64,000 nt of DNA from DASWNP01 sp036399175 (GCA_036399175.1 DASWNP010000046.1:186001-250000); one strand, 5' to 3'; positions 19,230 to 27,611 are shown, counted from the first letter of the stretch. Notes: generated by a model from the letters alone, not told the origin. Numbers and translations: made by a program.

Positions 19230-19692
19230 ATTCCCCACGCGTCGCCCTGCCCCGGCTCAAAATTCCCTCAACCAAACTCCGCACCGCATCCTCAACACTC
19301 CGCGTCCATCAAAGCTCACGTCAATAAAGACTTCAGACACGCGACCTTTAAACGCGCCGGCTACGACAAAAGTTTAACGCGCCCATCAATAGCCCGCAAG
19401 CAGCATCTCTCCCGACATAAGCTTACAACCCACACCACGCCGACTGCCGCGTCGAGCGCCTCAGTCCGATTCTCTGCTCGACACATGCTTGCCATCCACA
19501 TCACCCGGGCGTTAACCTACGCTGCCGACGCCCCACGCAGCCACGCAACCGTCGGCAACTAAACCGGCTTCCTTTGGCAGCGCTCAACACGCGCCATTCC
19601 CCCTCTGCCATTCTGACGAAGCCGACGCTCTTATCCTTCCTCCACGAAGGATTTTCGACCAGCATCCATCTCAGGAACGGAGACGCCACGAC
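19230..19692. other. Intergenic region between divergent der and yraN
   Basis: About 460 nt, C-rich on the plus strand, with no convincing gene, RNA or repeat. It should hold the promoters of der (minus) and yraN (plus), but I see no clear -35/-10 pair. Confidence 0.4.
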
Positions 19693-20250
19693 ATGCGCTG
19701 GCCTCATCTCATCCCCCGCCCCTGGAAGAAATCACTTCCCGCCTCTTCACACCACGACGCCGAACCCGCCCTTCACACTCCGGATACTCCCGAGCCCGCC
19801 CCGCATCTCGCGCTTGGCCGCCGAGGCGAACTTCTCGCCGCACAACATCTCCAACAAAACGGCTACCGTCTCGTCGCCTCCAACTTCAAAATCAACGTCG
19901 GTCGCAACCGTCGCGGCGCTCTCCTCCAGGCCGAAATCGACCTCGTCGCCTACGACGCCCAGACCCTCTGCTTCGTCGAAGTCAAAACGCGCGCCTCCGA
20001 CTGGTACGCCTCGCCCGAAGCCAACGTCGATCTCCGCAAGCAACGCCAAATCACCCGTGCCGCACACGCCTACCGCCGCGCCTTCAACCTCCTCGACACA
20101 CCCTATCGCTACGACGTGCTCGCCATCGTCCTCCCCGCCCCCGACCCGTCCACCGGCCATTCCCCTCCCCCGCGCCTCCAACTCCTCAAAAACTTCTGGA
20201 CTGACGACAAATTCCGCCACCTCCGCCACCCCGACACGGTTTGGGACTAA
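19693..20250 (+). CDS. yraN: YraN/UPF0102 family nuclease-like protein
   Basis: A 185-residue protein with the UPF0102 core: LGRRGELLAAQHLQQNGY at about 41-58, then EIDLVAYD and FVEVKTR, the Asp/Glu-x-Lys pattern of restriction-endonuclease-like folds. Family members have about 120 residues; this one has a 40-residue Pro/His-rich N-terminal extension and an extra C-terminal stretch after the YDVLAIVL strand. The exact function is unsettled in the family. ATG at 19693 gives the long form; no internal Met precedes the core, so the extension is probably real. Confidence 0.85.
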   Translation: MRWPHLIPRPWKKSLPASSHHDAEPALHTPDTPEPAPHLALGRRGELLAAQHLQQNGYRLVASNFKINVGRNRRGALLQAEIDLVAYDAQTLCFVEVKTRASDWYASPEANVDLRKQRQITRAAHAYRRAFNLLDTPYRYDVLAIVLPAPDPSTGHSPPPRLQLLKNFWTDDKFRHLRHPDTVWD

Positions 20251-20257
20251 ATCAAAG

Positions 20258-20330
20258 ACAGAAGGAAATCAGAAAGTGCTCAACGCGAAAGGCCGACTTT
20301 CCGCCTTCATCCTTCCGCCTTCCCACTTGC
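20258..20330. repeat. Degenerate heptad-repeat element, word TTCCGCC
   Basis: 20297-20330 reads as heptamers TTCCGCC-TTCATCC-TTCCGCC-TTCCCAC; the left arm (around 20258-20276, GAAGGAAATCAGAAAG) is only partly complementary. It is followed by a T-run. The word resembles the element at 58208-58319. It lies between yraN and the tRNA genes. Confidence 0.45.
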
Positions 20331-20342
20331 TTTTTGCTCCGC

Positions 20343-20370
20343 TTGACAAGAAAGCTTGAATCAGTAAAAT
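20343..20370 (+). promoter_or_regulatory. Probable sigma-70 promoter of the tRNA genes
   Basis: TTGACA at 20343-20348, a 16-nt spacer, and TAAAAT at 20365-20370. The inferred start would lie a few nucleotides before tRNA-Gly (20384). Confidence 0.6.
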
Positions 20371-20383
20371 CATATCTCCGTCA

Positions 20384-20455
20384 GCGGGAGTAACTCAGTG
20401 GTAGAGTGCGACCTTGCCAAGGTCGAAGTCGCGAGTTCAAATCTCGTCTCCCGCT
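20384..20455 (+). tRNA. tRNA-Gly (anticodon GCC)
   Basis: The 7-bp acceptor GCGGGAG/CTCCCGC, the D-arm with AGTGGTAGAG, the anticodon loop CTTGCCAAG giving GCC, and a T-arm with GTTCAAATC are all present; the discriminator base is T. The CCA end is not encoded. 72 nt. Confidence 0.96.
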
Positions 20456-20464
20456 CTTTGAAAC

Positions 20465-20534
20465 GATGAGGGCGGAGGGCAGAGGGATGAATAAGAGCCG
20501 TCTCAACTTCATCCCACCGCCCTTCGCCCTCATC
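20465..20534. repeat. Heptad-repeat hairpin between two tRNA genes
   Basis: 27-nt arms 20465-20491 and 20508-20534 complement at 24 of 27 positions. Heptamers are of the form GNNGAGG. The element begins 9 nt after tRNA-Gly and ends 11 nt before tRNA-Cys, so it lies in a non-translated junction. Confidence 0.87.
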
Positions 20535-20545
20535 CCTCTTTATAC

Positions 20546-20617
<72 letters not shown>

Positions 20618-20834
20618 TCAATCCCTTCAATAGTTTAGCGTCAAACTAAAATCCTCTTAAAAGCTCTACTGTAGTAGGAAATGTAGTAGCCTCTTGCAAT
20701 AGAAATCTGTTGCAATCTGGCTTGCATCACGCTAACCTCCGCCCTGTGAGTATCCTCCGCATTCCGACGCTCACAAAGCACACTAATACTTGGCCGCCTG
20801 ATGGCAGCTCGAAATAACTAGGCTGGCTCTCCGC

Positions 20835-21020
20835 TTAGAGCAGAGACAGCACGCTATTGAGCAGGGTCAACAAAGCTTCCGGCGGCGTCAGAACCTCGCC
20901 GCGCGTCTGCTCTTCGGTGGTTGTTGTTGATTGAGCGGCGGGCGGGGTTAAAACATCGCCCGCGCGGACTGAGAAGGCCAACGCCAGCACCAGCACAGAG
21001 GCGTTAATAGCTTTTCGCAT
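20835..21020 (-). CDS. Small exported peptide, candidate signal
   Basis: A 61-residue protein that I do not recognise by name. A clear Sec signal (MRKAINASVLVLALAFSVRA, likely cut after VRA) leaves a mature peptide of about 41 residues: GDVLTPP, a Thr/Glu/Gln-rich middle, then the near repeat GEVLTPP and a hydrophobic amphipathic end (LLTLLNSVLSLL). AAGGA lies 8 nt before the ATG, so translation is likely. It is divergent from a TPR/Fis-HTH regulator gene starting 114 nt away. A short exported peptide next to a TPR regulator recalls RRNPP-type peptide signalling, but no function has been shown; it could instead be a small surface-associated peptide. Confidence 0.7.
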   Translation of the reverse strand: MRKAINASVLVLALAFSVRAGDVLTPPAAQSTTTTEEQTRGEVLTPPEALLTLLNSVLSLL

Positions 21021-21053
21021 CGTTCTTTTCCTTATGAGACTGATTTACGGATT

Positions 21054-21088
21054 AACCGTCATGCCGCCGCACCGCACGACGGTTTTTT
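21054..21088 (+). terminator. Leader terminator-like hairpin before the TPR regulator
   Basis: AACCGTC (21054-21060) pairs with GACGGTT (21078-21084), followed by four more T. It lies between the peptide gene start and the regulator start on the plus strand. It could end a transcript coming from the tRNA side or act as an attenuator. Confidence 0.4.
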
Positions 21089-21090
21089 AG

Positions 21091-21114
21091 TGCTTACCAT
21101 TTTTCTGGTAAGCA
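21091..21114. promoter_or_regulatory. Perfect 9-bp inverted repeat, operator or RNA hairpin
   Basis: TGCTTACCA (21091-21099) and TGGTAAGCA (21106-21114) flank a 6-nt pyrimidine loop, 20 nt before the regulator ATG (21135). Position and symmetry suit an autoregulatory operator between the divergent genes, or a hairpin controlling ribosome access. Confidence 0.5.
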
Positions 21115-21134
21115 TAAGGAAAGGCTTTCCTCAC

Positions 21135-22616
21135 ATGAATTTAACAGATGAACGTCTAAGGCAACTAGACAACCCTTCACTCACTGACAGCGAGCGCGTG
21201 TTGCTGCGCTGCCGTCTGGCCGCAGAATTTATTCACATCGGGCAGTATCAAGCCGCGCGTGAGGCGTTAGGCGAGTTATGGCGAGGCGCGGGCGTGCGTC
21301 CGAACATCGAAGGGCTGGAAAAGAAAGTTGCCGCCGAAGTGTTGTTACAATGTGGCGCGCTGTCCGGTTGGATAGGTTCTAGCATGCCGACGAAGGGTGT
21401 ACAGGAGAATGCTAAAGACCTTATCAGCGAAAGTATCTCTATCTTTGAATCTATCGGCGCAAGCGTCAGAGCGGCACTTGCGCGAAGCGACCTTGCGCTG
21501 TGTTACTGGCGAGAGGGTGCGTATGATGAAGCGCGTATTATCTTAGGCAAGGCCGTTGACGCACTAACTGAAACGGACACAGAGCAGAAGGCCACAATCT
21601 TATTACGATGCGTCACCGTCGAATGTGCGGCTGGCAAATACAACGCTGCGCTCGACATTCTAAAAGATGCAGCTCGCCTACTGAATGAGAGCCGCAACGA
21701 TGTTCTCAAGGGAAGCCTTCACAATCTGTATGCCGTCACGTTGCAGCGCATGGGTTCATTAGAAGGGCATACCGATTATTACGACCAAGCTATTATCGAA
21801 TATACGGCGGCTGTTCATCACTATAAGCAGGCGCGGCATGAACGCTTCGCCGCGATTATCGAAAATAATCTGGCCTTAGTGCTCTACCGCGTCAAACGCT
21901 ACGAAGAGGCACACAAGTATCTTGACCGCGCAGAGAGAGCCTTACAGAAGCTAAACGATGATGGACTTTTGGCAGAGGTAAACGAAACAAGAGCGCGCGT
22001 CTATTTAGCAGAGCAGAAGTATAGAGAGGCCAACCGTGCTATAGCGAGGGCAATACAAACCTTCGAGAAGGGCAGCGAGCCAACCGTGCTGACAGATGCG
22101 TTTGTAGCGCAAGGCATAGCTTGGGCGCGCTTGGGAGTCTTTGATAGTTCAATCGGCATTCTGCGGCGTGCTGTCAGCATCGCGGAAGAGGCTGGCGCAC
22201 ATACCAATGCTGCACTCGCCGCGCTCACGCTTATCGAAGAACACGGTGCAAAACGTCTGGCCGAAACGGAAGCTTATAACTTGTATCTGAATGCTGATAG
22301 TTTGCTCAAAGAGACGCAGAATGCAGAGATAATGGCTAGGTTGAGGGCGTGCGCCCGTATCATCATTCTGAGGCGTTCGCGCTTGTGGATGGGAGAGGGC
22401 TTTACGTTGCCGGATGCGTTGTTAGATTACGAAGCGCAGTTTATAGAGCAGGCATTAGAGGGCGAACATGGTATCGTCAGCCGTGCAGCTAGAAGGCTGG
22501 GCATTAACTATCAAACTCTCATTAACATCCTTAACACAAGGCATCAAAACTTACTGACGAAGAGAACGCCGCCAAAGAAGCGCGGACGGCGAATCATCAA
22601 AAAGGCTAAAGACTAA
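21135..22616 (+). CDS. TPR protein with C-terminal Fis-type HTH, putative regulator
   Basis: A 493-residue cytoplasmic protein. The ATG at 21135 has AAGGAAAGG upstream; an in-frame GTG at 21090 is less likely. About residues 15-420 are TPR-like helix pairs, e.g. NNLALVLYRVKRYEEAHKYL and RARVYLAEQKYREANRAI. The C-terminus (about 435-475) contains FIEQALEGEHGIVSRAARRL followed by GINYQTLINIL, matching the Fis/NtrC-type helix-turn-helix, then a Lys/Arg-rich tail. TPR receptors of the RRNPP family bind exported peptides but carry an N-terminal HTH; this architecture is reversed. The divergent neighbour encodes a small exported peptide. Codons are more A/T-rich than in the housekeeping genes around, suggesting acquisition. 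Confidence 0.8.
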   Translation: MNLTDERLRQLDNPSLTDSERVLLRCRLAAEFIHIGQYQAAREALGELWRGAGVRPNIEGLEKKVAAEVLLQCGALSGWIGSSMPTKGVQENAKDLISESISIFESIGASVRAALARSDLALCYWREGAYDEARIILGKAVDALTETDTEQKATILLRCVTVECAAGKYNAALDILKDAARLLNESRNDVLKGSLHNLYAVTLQRMGSLEGHTDYYDQAIIEYTAAVHHYKQARHERFAAIIENNLALVLYRVKRYEEAHKYLDRAERALQKLNDDGLLAEVNETRARVYLAEQKYREANRAIARAIQTFEKGSEPTVLTDAFVAQGIAWARLGVFDSSIGILRRAVSIAEEAGAHTNAALAALTLIEEHGAKRLAETEAYNLYLNADSLLKETQNAEIMARLRACARIIILRRSRLWMGEGFTLPDALLDYEAQFIEQALEGEHGIVSRAARRLGINYQTLINILNTRHQNLLTKRTPPKKRGRRIIKKAKD

Positions 22617-22689
22617 TAGCGTGTCATTTAACCTTTTGCCGCGCGGTAAGCTTCCATTTTCTTCATCGCGTTGAATTGATGCTCTTCGG

Positions 22690-22719
22690 TCGGCGGTTAG
22701 GTGCATGCCGTTGTTAGGC
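22690..22719 (-). repeat. Possible half attC site (R''-L'' side only)
   Basis: On the minus strand, GCCTAAC (22719-22713) follows the PAP2-like gene stop by 25 nt and continues into an L''-like stretch GCACCTAACCGCC, but no matching L'-R' half is found downstream. It looks like a truncated integron attC. Confidence 0.4.
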
Positions 22720-22744
22720 GTGCGGTCAGACGTAGAATCCCCGC

Positions 22745-23323
22745 CTATGCGACTTTATTCAGGACGACAAGGAGTACGCCCCCCAGGCAGCCCAACGCAC
22801 CACCAATCGCCACCTGCCAGGGCGTGTGCCGCCCCAAGGCCACCCGCGACCACCCAACGCACGCGACAAGTGCCACGAAGACGAGCCCGATCCCGTCCCC
22901 CGATCCAACTAGCGCAGATGAGCAGTAAGCGCCCCACATCGTATGCAGCGAGACCTTCGTCCACCGCGTGACGACTGCTGCCGCGACGAGCAGACATACC
23001 GCCATGCCGAACCCACGGAGCACGCCAGGAGCAATGCCGACCCACCATGCCAGCATGGCGCTTGTGCCCACGATCACGATCGCTATCGGGTAAAACGAGT
23101 GGCGCTGCCCGGGGTCTGACACATCATGATCGCTCCAACGACCGCGCCGTACGCGGTGTGCGATGACTGCCAGCAGCGTCAGCGATGTCGCCGCCGCGAA
23201 AGCGACGCCAAGCCACGCCGCGCGTGTCGCAATAGCGACCGTTATGGGCGCCAGCACGAACGGATGGCCGGCCACTGAGAGCACGGAAGCGAGTCGGTGT
23301 CGTGTACGACGAACGGAGACCAC
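22745..23323 (-). CDS. PAP2-like membrane phosphatase in a gene cassette
   Basis: A 192-residue, mostly hydrophobic protein with about five TM segments. SLHTMWGAYCSS and GWSRVALGRHTPWQVAIGG resemble PAP2 motifs C2 (S-H) and C3 (SRxxxGxHxPxxV); the C1 motif is not clear, so activity is uncertain. It starts with GTG at 23323, since no ATG exists near the N-terminus and a stop lies upstream. The gene lies on the minus strand between attC-like sites (complete at 23357-23459, half at 22690-22719) in the orientation expected of an integron cassette. Base composition and neighbours suggest lateral transfer. Confidence 0.7.
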   Translation of the reverse strand: MVSVRRTRHRLASVLSVAGHPFVLAPITVAIATRAAWLGVAFAAATSLTLLAVIAHRVRRGRWSDHDVSDPGQRHSFYPIAIVIVGTSAMLAWWVGIAPGVLRGFGMAVCLLVAAAVVTRWTKVSLHTMWGAYCSSALVGSGDGIGLVFVALVACVGWSRVALGRHTPWQVAIGGALGCLGGVLLVVLNKVA

Positions 23324-23356
23324 CTTAGCATTTTACCCCACAGAATTGGCCGGTAC

Positions 23357-23459
23357 GCCTAACGCCGGAGCTAAGCTGCCGGAGGAGACCGAAACCATCA
23401 CCCAAGTCTCACGGATGAAAAGCAAGCTCATTCCGGTCAGCTTGCGCGACTTGTTAGGC
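23357..23459 (-). repeat. Integron attC recombination site
   Basis: Outer 7-nt boxes GCCTAAC (23357-23363) and GTTAGGC (23453-23459) match the R''/R' consensus. Inside, AAGCTGCCGGA (23373-23383) pairs with TCCGG-T-CAGCTT (23432-23443) with one unpaired T, the extrahelical base typical of L boxes. The side carrying the extra base orients the site on the minus strand, like the PAP2-like gene. No integrase gene is in the window. Confidence 0.75.
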
Positions 23460-23538
23460 GGCTCCTCAAAGATAGCCCTCAAGCTAGCCTTCACTGCCCA
23501 ACCTTACCATTCAACCCAGTCTCTCTTGTAGCGGAGCG

Positions 23539-23573
23539 GCCTAATGCGCGGCGGGTGATGCCGGGCGTTAGAC
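23539..23573 (-). repeat. Short or collapsed attC-like site
   Basis: On the minus strand GTCTAAC (23573-23567) then GCCCGGCATCACCCGCCGC, an L''-like sequence, ending in ATTAGGC (23545-23539). The ends are complementary (CTAACGC...CGGC type) but the site is only 35 nt, shorter than a normal attC; it may be a deleted copy. Confidence 0.45.
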
Positions 23574-23680
23574 GCTTACGATGTAGGAAGCAGTTGAGAG
23601 AAGTCTTAAGATTGATGTAAGGGATGATCTGATGGCAGTCCGGAAGCTGACCGGCTTCTGAAGAAAATATTTTTACTTTT

Positions 23681-23710
23681 TTGTCTTTTATGAGTTTTAT
23701 CCTGCACTGT
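23681..23710 (+). promoter_or_regulatory. Near match to the ECF-type promoter motif
   Basis: TTGTCTTT (23681-23688), exactly 15 nt, then GCACTGT (23704-23710): 6 of 8 and 7 of 7 matches to the motif found three times at 43.2-49.6 kb, with the same spacing and an A/T-rich upstream flank. It lies 142 nt before the SBBP gene start. Confidence 0.5.
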
Positions 23711-23852
23711 AATAATAGCAACTGCGGGTGGATCAGCTTTTGGTCGAATAAGAAAACAATATTGGCCGCGCTTAGGAGATGCGTTAGTATTTCAAACTGT
23801 CTCTCCGCTGTCTTCCTCGGTATTGCATCTGATTCGGGAAAAGGAGTCGGTT

Positions 23853-26800
23853 ATGAAATTTAAGATTGAACGATGTTTGCCTCTTCTCGTTTGTTTGTGT
23901 GCAATCTACGGGATTATTCAACTCGCTATAGCGCGAACGGAAGCAGCCGTGAGCGCAGCCGCCCGCGACGGACGAGAAACCTCGATTCCGAAGGCACCTC
24001 TGGACTTTATTGAAAATCGCGGGCAGTGGGATTCGTCTGTGAAATTCGCTGCGCTAAAGGGAAAGAAGGCTGCGCGTTTCGAGCGAAACGCCATCCGGCT
24101 TCGTCTCGGAGAGGGGAAACAGACGGCTCTCGGACTCGTCTTTGAAGGCGCGGCGAAGGACGCGATGCTTGTCGGCGAGGCGAAGCGGAGTGGCTACTAC
24201 AATTTTTTCATCGGGAACAATCCCCAGGAATGGCGGACGAAAGTTGCGGCCTACAGCAGCGTGTTCTATCGCGGGCTTTACAGTGGTGTGGATATGCGCG
24301 TGCGCGAAGAAGGCGAGCGGCTTGAGTACGATTTGATACTCGCGCCGAAAGCCGACGTTACAAAAGTGGTGATTCGTGCCGACGGAGTTTCAGCGATTGA
24401 AATTGCAAGCGACGGAGCGTTGATTCTTCAAACCGCCGACGGCTCGCTCCGTCAAACTCCCCCTGTGACCTGGGAAGAATTGCCGAACGGCGAGAAGCGG
24501 ATTGTCGAATGTCGTTTTAGAAAAATTGATGCGAAGCGCTACGGTTTTTCAGTGCCGCAGCGTGACCGAACATTGCCGCTCGTCATTGACCCCGGAGTCG
24601 AGTGGTCAACCTATCTAGGCGGCGGCAACTGGGATGAGATTCACGATATTGCCTCGGCCAATGACGGAACCGGCGACGTGGTTGTAGTCGGCGCGTCTTT
24701 ATCGCCGGACTTCACCGGACGGACTAACCCCGTAGCCGGGTTTGTGACGCGCTTCAGCGCGACCGGAACGCTCGTCTATAAAACAATTCTCGTCGGCTCA
24801 GACCGCGAGTGGATTCGCGGCGTGGCCGTTACTCCGTCCGGCGAGCCTGTCGTCGTCGGCGAAAGTTATTCGCCGGATTATCCGACAACGCCAGGCGCAT
24901 ACGACACAACGCACGGACTCGAACCGGACGGGCGAGCCAGCGCTGACGGATTTGTCACTAAATTAAGCGCCGCAGGCGACCGGCTTATCTATTCAACGTA
25001 CATAGGCACGAACGAATACGATGAAGCGGTCGCCGTCGCGCTGACTTCGACGGGAGCGGTGGTCGTGGTCGGGGAAACCGTATCGCCAACTTTTCCGACT
25101 ACCGCGGGCGCGTTTGACCGAACGCACAACTGCTGCACGCCTTACTTCGCGGGCGTTTTTAGCGCGCGTGACGCTTTCGTCGCACGGCTGAGCGCAACGG
25201 GCAGCGCGCTCGAATATTCGACTTATCTCGGCGGCTTCGGAGATGAATTGCCTAATAGCGTCGTAGTGGACGCGCAAGGTTTTGTGACGCTGACCGGCGT
25301 AATCTACTCGTCGCCGGATGTTAATGCGCCGAACCTGCCGACCACCCCGGACGCGATTGCTCCCAATCCTGTGAGTAGGGAAGGCATCTCGGACGCCTTC
25401 CTGACTCGAATGAAACTGGACGGAAACGGCGCGGCAGACCTCAAATACTCAACCTTTCTCGCCGGCAGCAGCAACGAGGAGGCCTACGCCGTCGCCCTCG
25501 ACCCGACGAATCCGCAAGACGTGATTGTAGGCGGCTACACTATGTCTATCCCTGTCCCTGGCATAGAGATGCCGGTAGCCTTCCCGACTACTCCAGGCGC
25601 GCTCAAGACGGCAGCCGACAGCGCAGAAGACGGCTTCGTCATGCGCTTTCGATTCCCTGCCGGCGGCGGGGGCAGTCTCGTCTGGTCAACGCTGTTCGGC
25701 GGTTATTTATATGACGAGGTATTCGACGTGGCGGCGGACTCGACCGGGGACATCGTGCTCGCGGGAGAGACGAAATCCTTCGACCTTCCGACTACGCAGG
25801 GGGCTTACGACAGGTCGGTTGCCATCTCAAGCGGCGTCCTCTTCTATGACGCCTACGTCGCCCGCATCAGCGCCGACGGCTCGCAGGTTCTTTACGGAAC
25901 ATACCTCGGCGGAAGCTATAACGACCGTCATACAAAATTCGCGCTCGTCGCCCCCAATACTGTCGTCGCCGCGGGCTGGACGCTTTCGGGCGATTTCCCG
26001 ACGACGCCGGGCGCACACGACCCTGTGCTCAACAACGACGGCATCGGTGGCGTGGCCGGCGGGCCCGGCGGGACGCAGTTTGACGGCTTCCTTTCCAGGC
26101 TGACGCTGTTGCCGGACGGCGACGGCGACGACACGGTTGCCGCGCCGCTCATGAACACCCCCGCCAACGGAGCGCAGATTCCGACCAACACTTCGATTAC
26201 GTTTGACTGGAATGATGTCGCCGACCCTTCGGGGCTTGACGGCTATCACATCCAACTCAACCAGAGACCGGATTTCGTCTGCTGCAACGATTGGCAGGAG
26301 GTCTGGGTTTCGCGTTCGGAATGGCAAGCGTCAGTCCGCTTCGAGGGCGCGTATTACTGGCGCGTCCGGACGGCTGACCGTTCGGGCAATCTGAGCGAGT
26401 GGTCTGAGGTGCGGACTTTCAACGCGGGCGCAGGAATCTCCACGCTGAGCGTCAATCCGCCAAGCGTCGAAGGCGGAAATCCGTCGCAGGGACAGGTTAC
26501 GCTGACATCTACGGCGCCGGCCGGCGGCTCTGTAGTTTCGCTCCGCAGCAGCAATACGGCGGTCGCTACAGTCCCGGCGAGCGTCACGATTCCGCAGGGC
26601 GACAACCTGGCAAACTTTACGTTGACGACCAGAGCCGTTTCAGTTACGACCAACGTGACCATCACTGCCACGCACGGAGCTTCGAGCCGCGACGTGACTT
26701 TGACTGTGACGCCTTCGACTGCGCCCCCCGCCGCGCCGTCTCTGCTCAGCCCGGCCAACAACGCGCAGTTGCCGCCCAATCAGAGCGTCGCTTTTTCCTG

Positions 26801-27611
26801 GGGTGCTGTGCCGGGCGCGGCGACGTATGAGATTCAGATTGACGATTCAAATACGTTCAGCGCGCCGCTAACCGTCTCTCAAAGCGGCATCACGCAGACG
26901 CAGTTTTCATGGACATTCACGAGCGAGCGGCGGTTTTGGTGGCGCGTGCGCGGGCGAACTGCGGGCGGCACAAACGGCGCATGGTCTTCCGTCCGAGTGT
27001 TTGAAATCAAAAGGGGTGCGCCTCCTCCGCCGCCGCCGTCAGGGTCGCCGACTCTCTCGACGCTTTCGCTCAATCCCACGAGCGTTGTCGGCGGCAACTC
27101 CGCGCAAGGCACTGTAACGCTGACAAGCGCTGCGCCTTCAGGCGGCGCAGCCGTCACGCTTTCAAGCAATAACGCGGGAGTCGCCGCAGTTCCGGCCAGC
27201 GTCACCGTTGCAGCAGGCGCGACGGGCGCGAGTTTCACAATAACGACGGCGTCGGCGACGGCATCAACTTCCACCACAATCTCTGCTTCTTACGGCGGCG
27301 TCACGAGGACGGCCGTATTAACGGTGACGCCTCCGTCTCCGCCGCCTCCGCCGCCTTCCGCCGATACGGTGGCAATTCAAGTTGCCGAATATTCATCCGG
27401 CAACAGGCAGTTGCGCGTCGAAGCGACAAGCTCGAATTCGAGCGCGACGTTAAATGTTTATGTCACCTCGACGAACGCTCTCATCGGCGCTTTGCGAAAC
27501 GAAGGCGGCGGACGCTACCGTGGAGACTTCTCCGTTTCGTCTAATCCGCAAAACATTACGGTGCGAAGCAGCCTGGGCGGCTCGGCGACAAGGACTGTAA
27601 CCGTGAAATAG
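23853..27611 (+). CDS. Large exported SBBP-repeat beta-propeller protein with Ig/FnIII-like modules
   Basis: A 1252-residue surface or secreted protein. The ATG at 23853 has AAGGAG 6 nt upstream; a signal segment (LPLLVCLCAIYGIIQLAIA) follows. An N-terminal module (about 50-250) starts FIENRGQWDSSVKFAA, typical of proteins with SBBP propellers. From about 255 to 760, repeated units of the type YSTYLGG...VVVGET..DFPTTPGAYD form a beta-propeller. Then come an FnIII-like unit, a beta-sandwich repeat (LSVNPPSVEGGNPSQGQVTL), a second FnIII-like unit, a second sandwich repeat (LSLNPTSVVGGNSAQGTVTL), a Pro-rich linker and a C-terminal beta domain. No catalytic motif is seen; adhesion or matrix roles are guesses. 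A candidate ECF-type promoter lies upstream. Confidence 0.85.
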   Translation: MKFKIERCLPLLVCLCAIYGIIQLAIARTEAAVSAAARDGRETSIPKAPLDFIENRGQWDSSVKFAALKGKKAARFERNAIRLRLGEGKQTALGLVFEGAAKDAMLVGEAKRSGYYNFFIGNNPQEWRTKVAAYSSVFYRGLYSGVDMRVREEGERLEYDLILAPKADVTKVVIRADGVSAIEIASDGALILQTADGSLRQTPPVTWEELPNGEKRIVECRFRKIDAKRYGFSVPQRDRTLPLVIDPGVEWSTYLGGGNWDEIHDIASANDGTGDVVVVGASLSPDFTGRTNPVAGFVTRFSATGTLVYKTILVGSDREWIRGVAVTPSGEPVVVGESYSPDYPTTPGAYDTTHGLEPDGRASADGFVTKLSAAGDRLIYSTYIGTNEYDEAVAVALTSTGAVVVVGETVSPTFPTTAGAFDRTHNCCTPYFAGVFSARDAFVARLSATGSALEYSTYLGGFGDELPNSVVVDAQGFVTLTGVIYSSPDVNAPNLPTTPDAIAPNPVSREGISDAFLTRMKLDGNGAADLKYSTFLAGSSNEEAYAVALDPTNPQDVIVGGYTMSIPVPGIEMPVAFPTTPGALKTAADSAEDGFVMRFRFPAGGGGSLVWSTLFGGYLYDEVFDVAADSTGDIVLAGETKSFDLPTTQGAYDRSVAISSGVLFYDAYVARISADGSQVLYGTYLGGSYNDRHTKFALVAPNTVVAAGWTLSGDFPTTPGAHDPVLNNDGIGGVAGGPGGTQFDGFLSRLTLLPDGDGDDTVAAPLMNTPANGAQIPTNTSITFDWNDVADPSGLDGYHIQLNQRPDFVCCNDWQEVWVSRSEWQASVRFEGAYYWRVRTADRSGNLSEWSEVRTFNAGAGISTLSVNPPSVEGGNPSQGQVTLTSTAPAGGSVVSLRSSNTAVATVPASVTIPQGDNLANFTLTTRAVSVTTNVTITATHGASSRDVTLTVTPSTAPPAAPSLLSPANNAQLPPNQSVAFSWGAVPGAATYEIQIDDSNTFSAPLTVSQSGITQTQFSWTFTSERRFWWRVRGRTAGGTNGAWSSVRVFEIKRGAPPPPPPSGSPTLSTLSLNPTSVVGGNSAQGTVTLTSAAPSGGAAVTLSSNNAGVAAVPASVTVAAGATGASFTITTASATASTSTTISASYGGVTRTAVLTVTPPSPPPPPPSADTVAIQVAEYSSGNRQLRVEATSSNSSATLNVYVTSTNALIGALRNEGGGRYRGDFSVSSNPQNITVRSSLGGSATRTVTVK

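Noticed and set aside
23491..23721. 76-codon minus-strand frame as a second cassette gene
   Set aside because: It spans the collapsed attC-like site, has no ribosome-binding site and no recognisable pattern.
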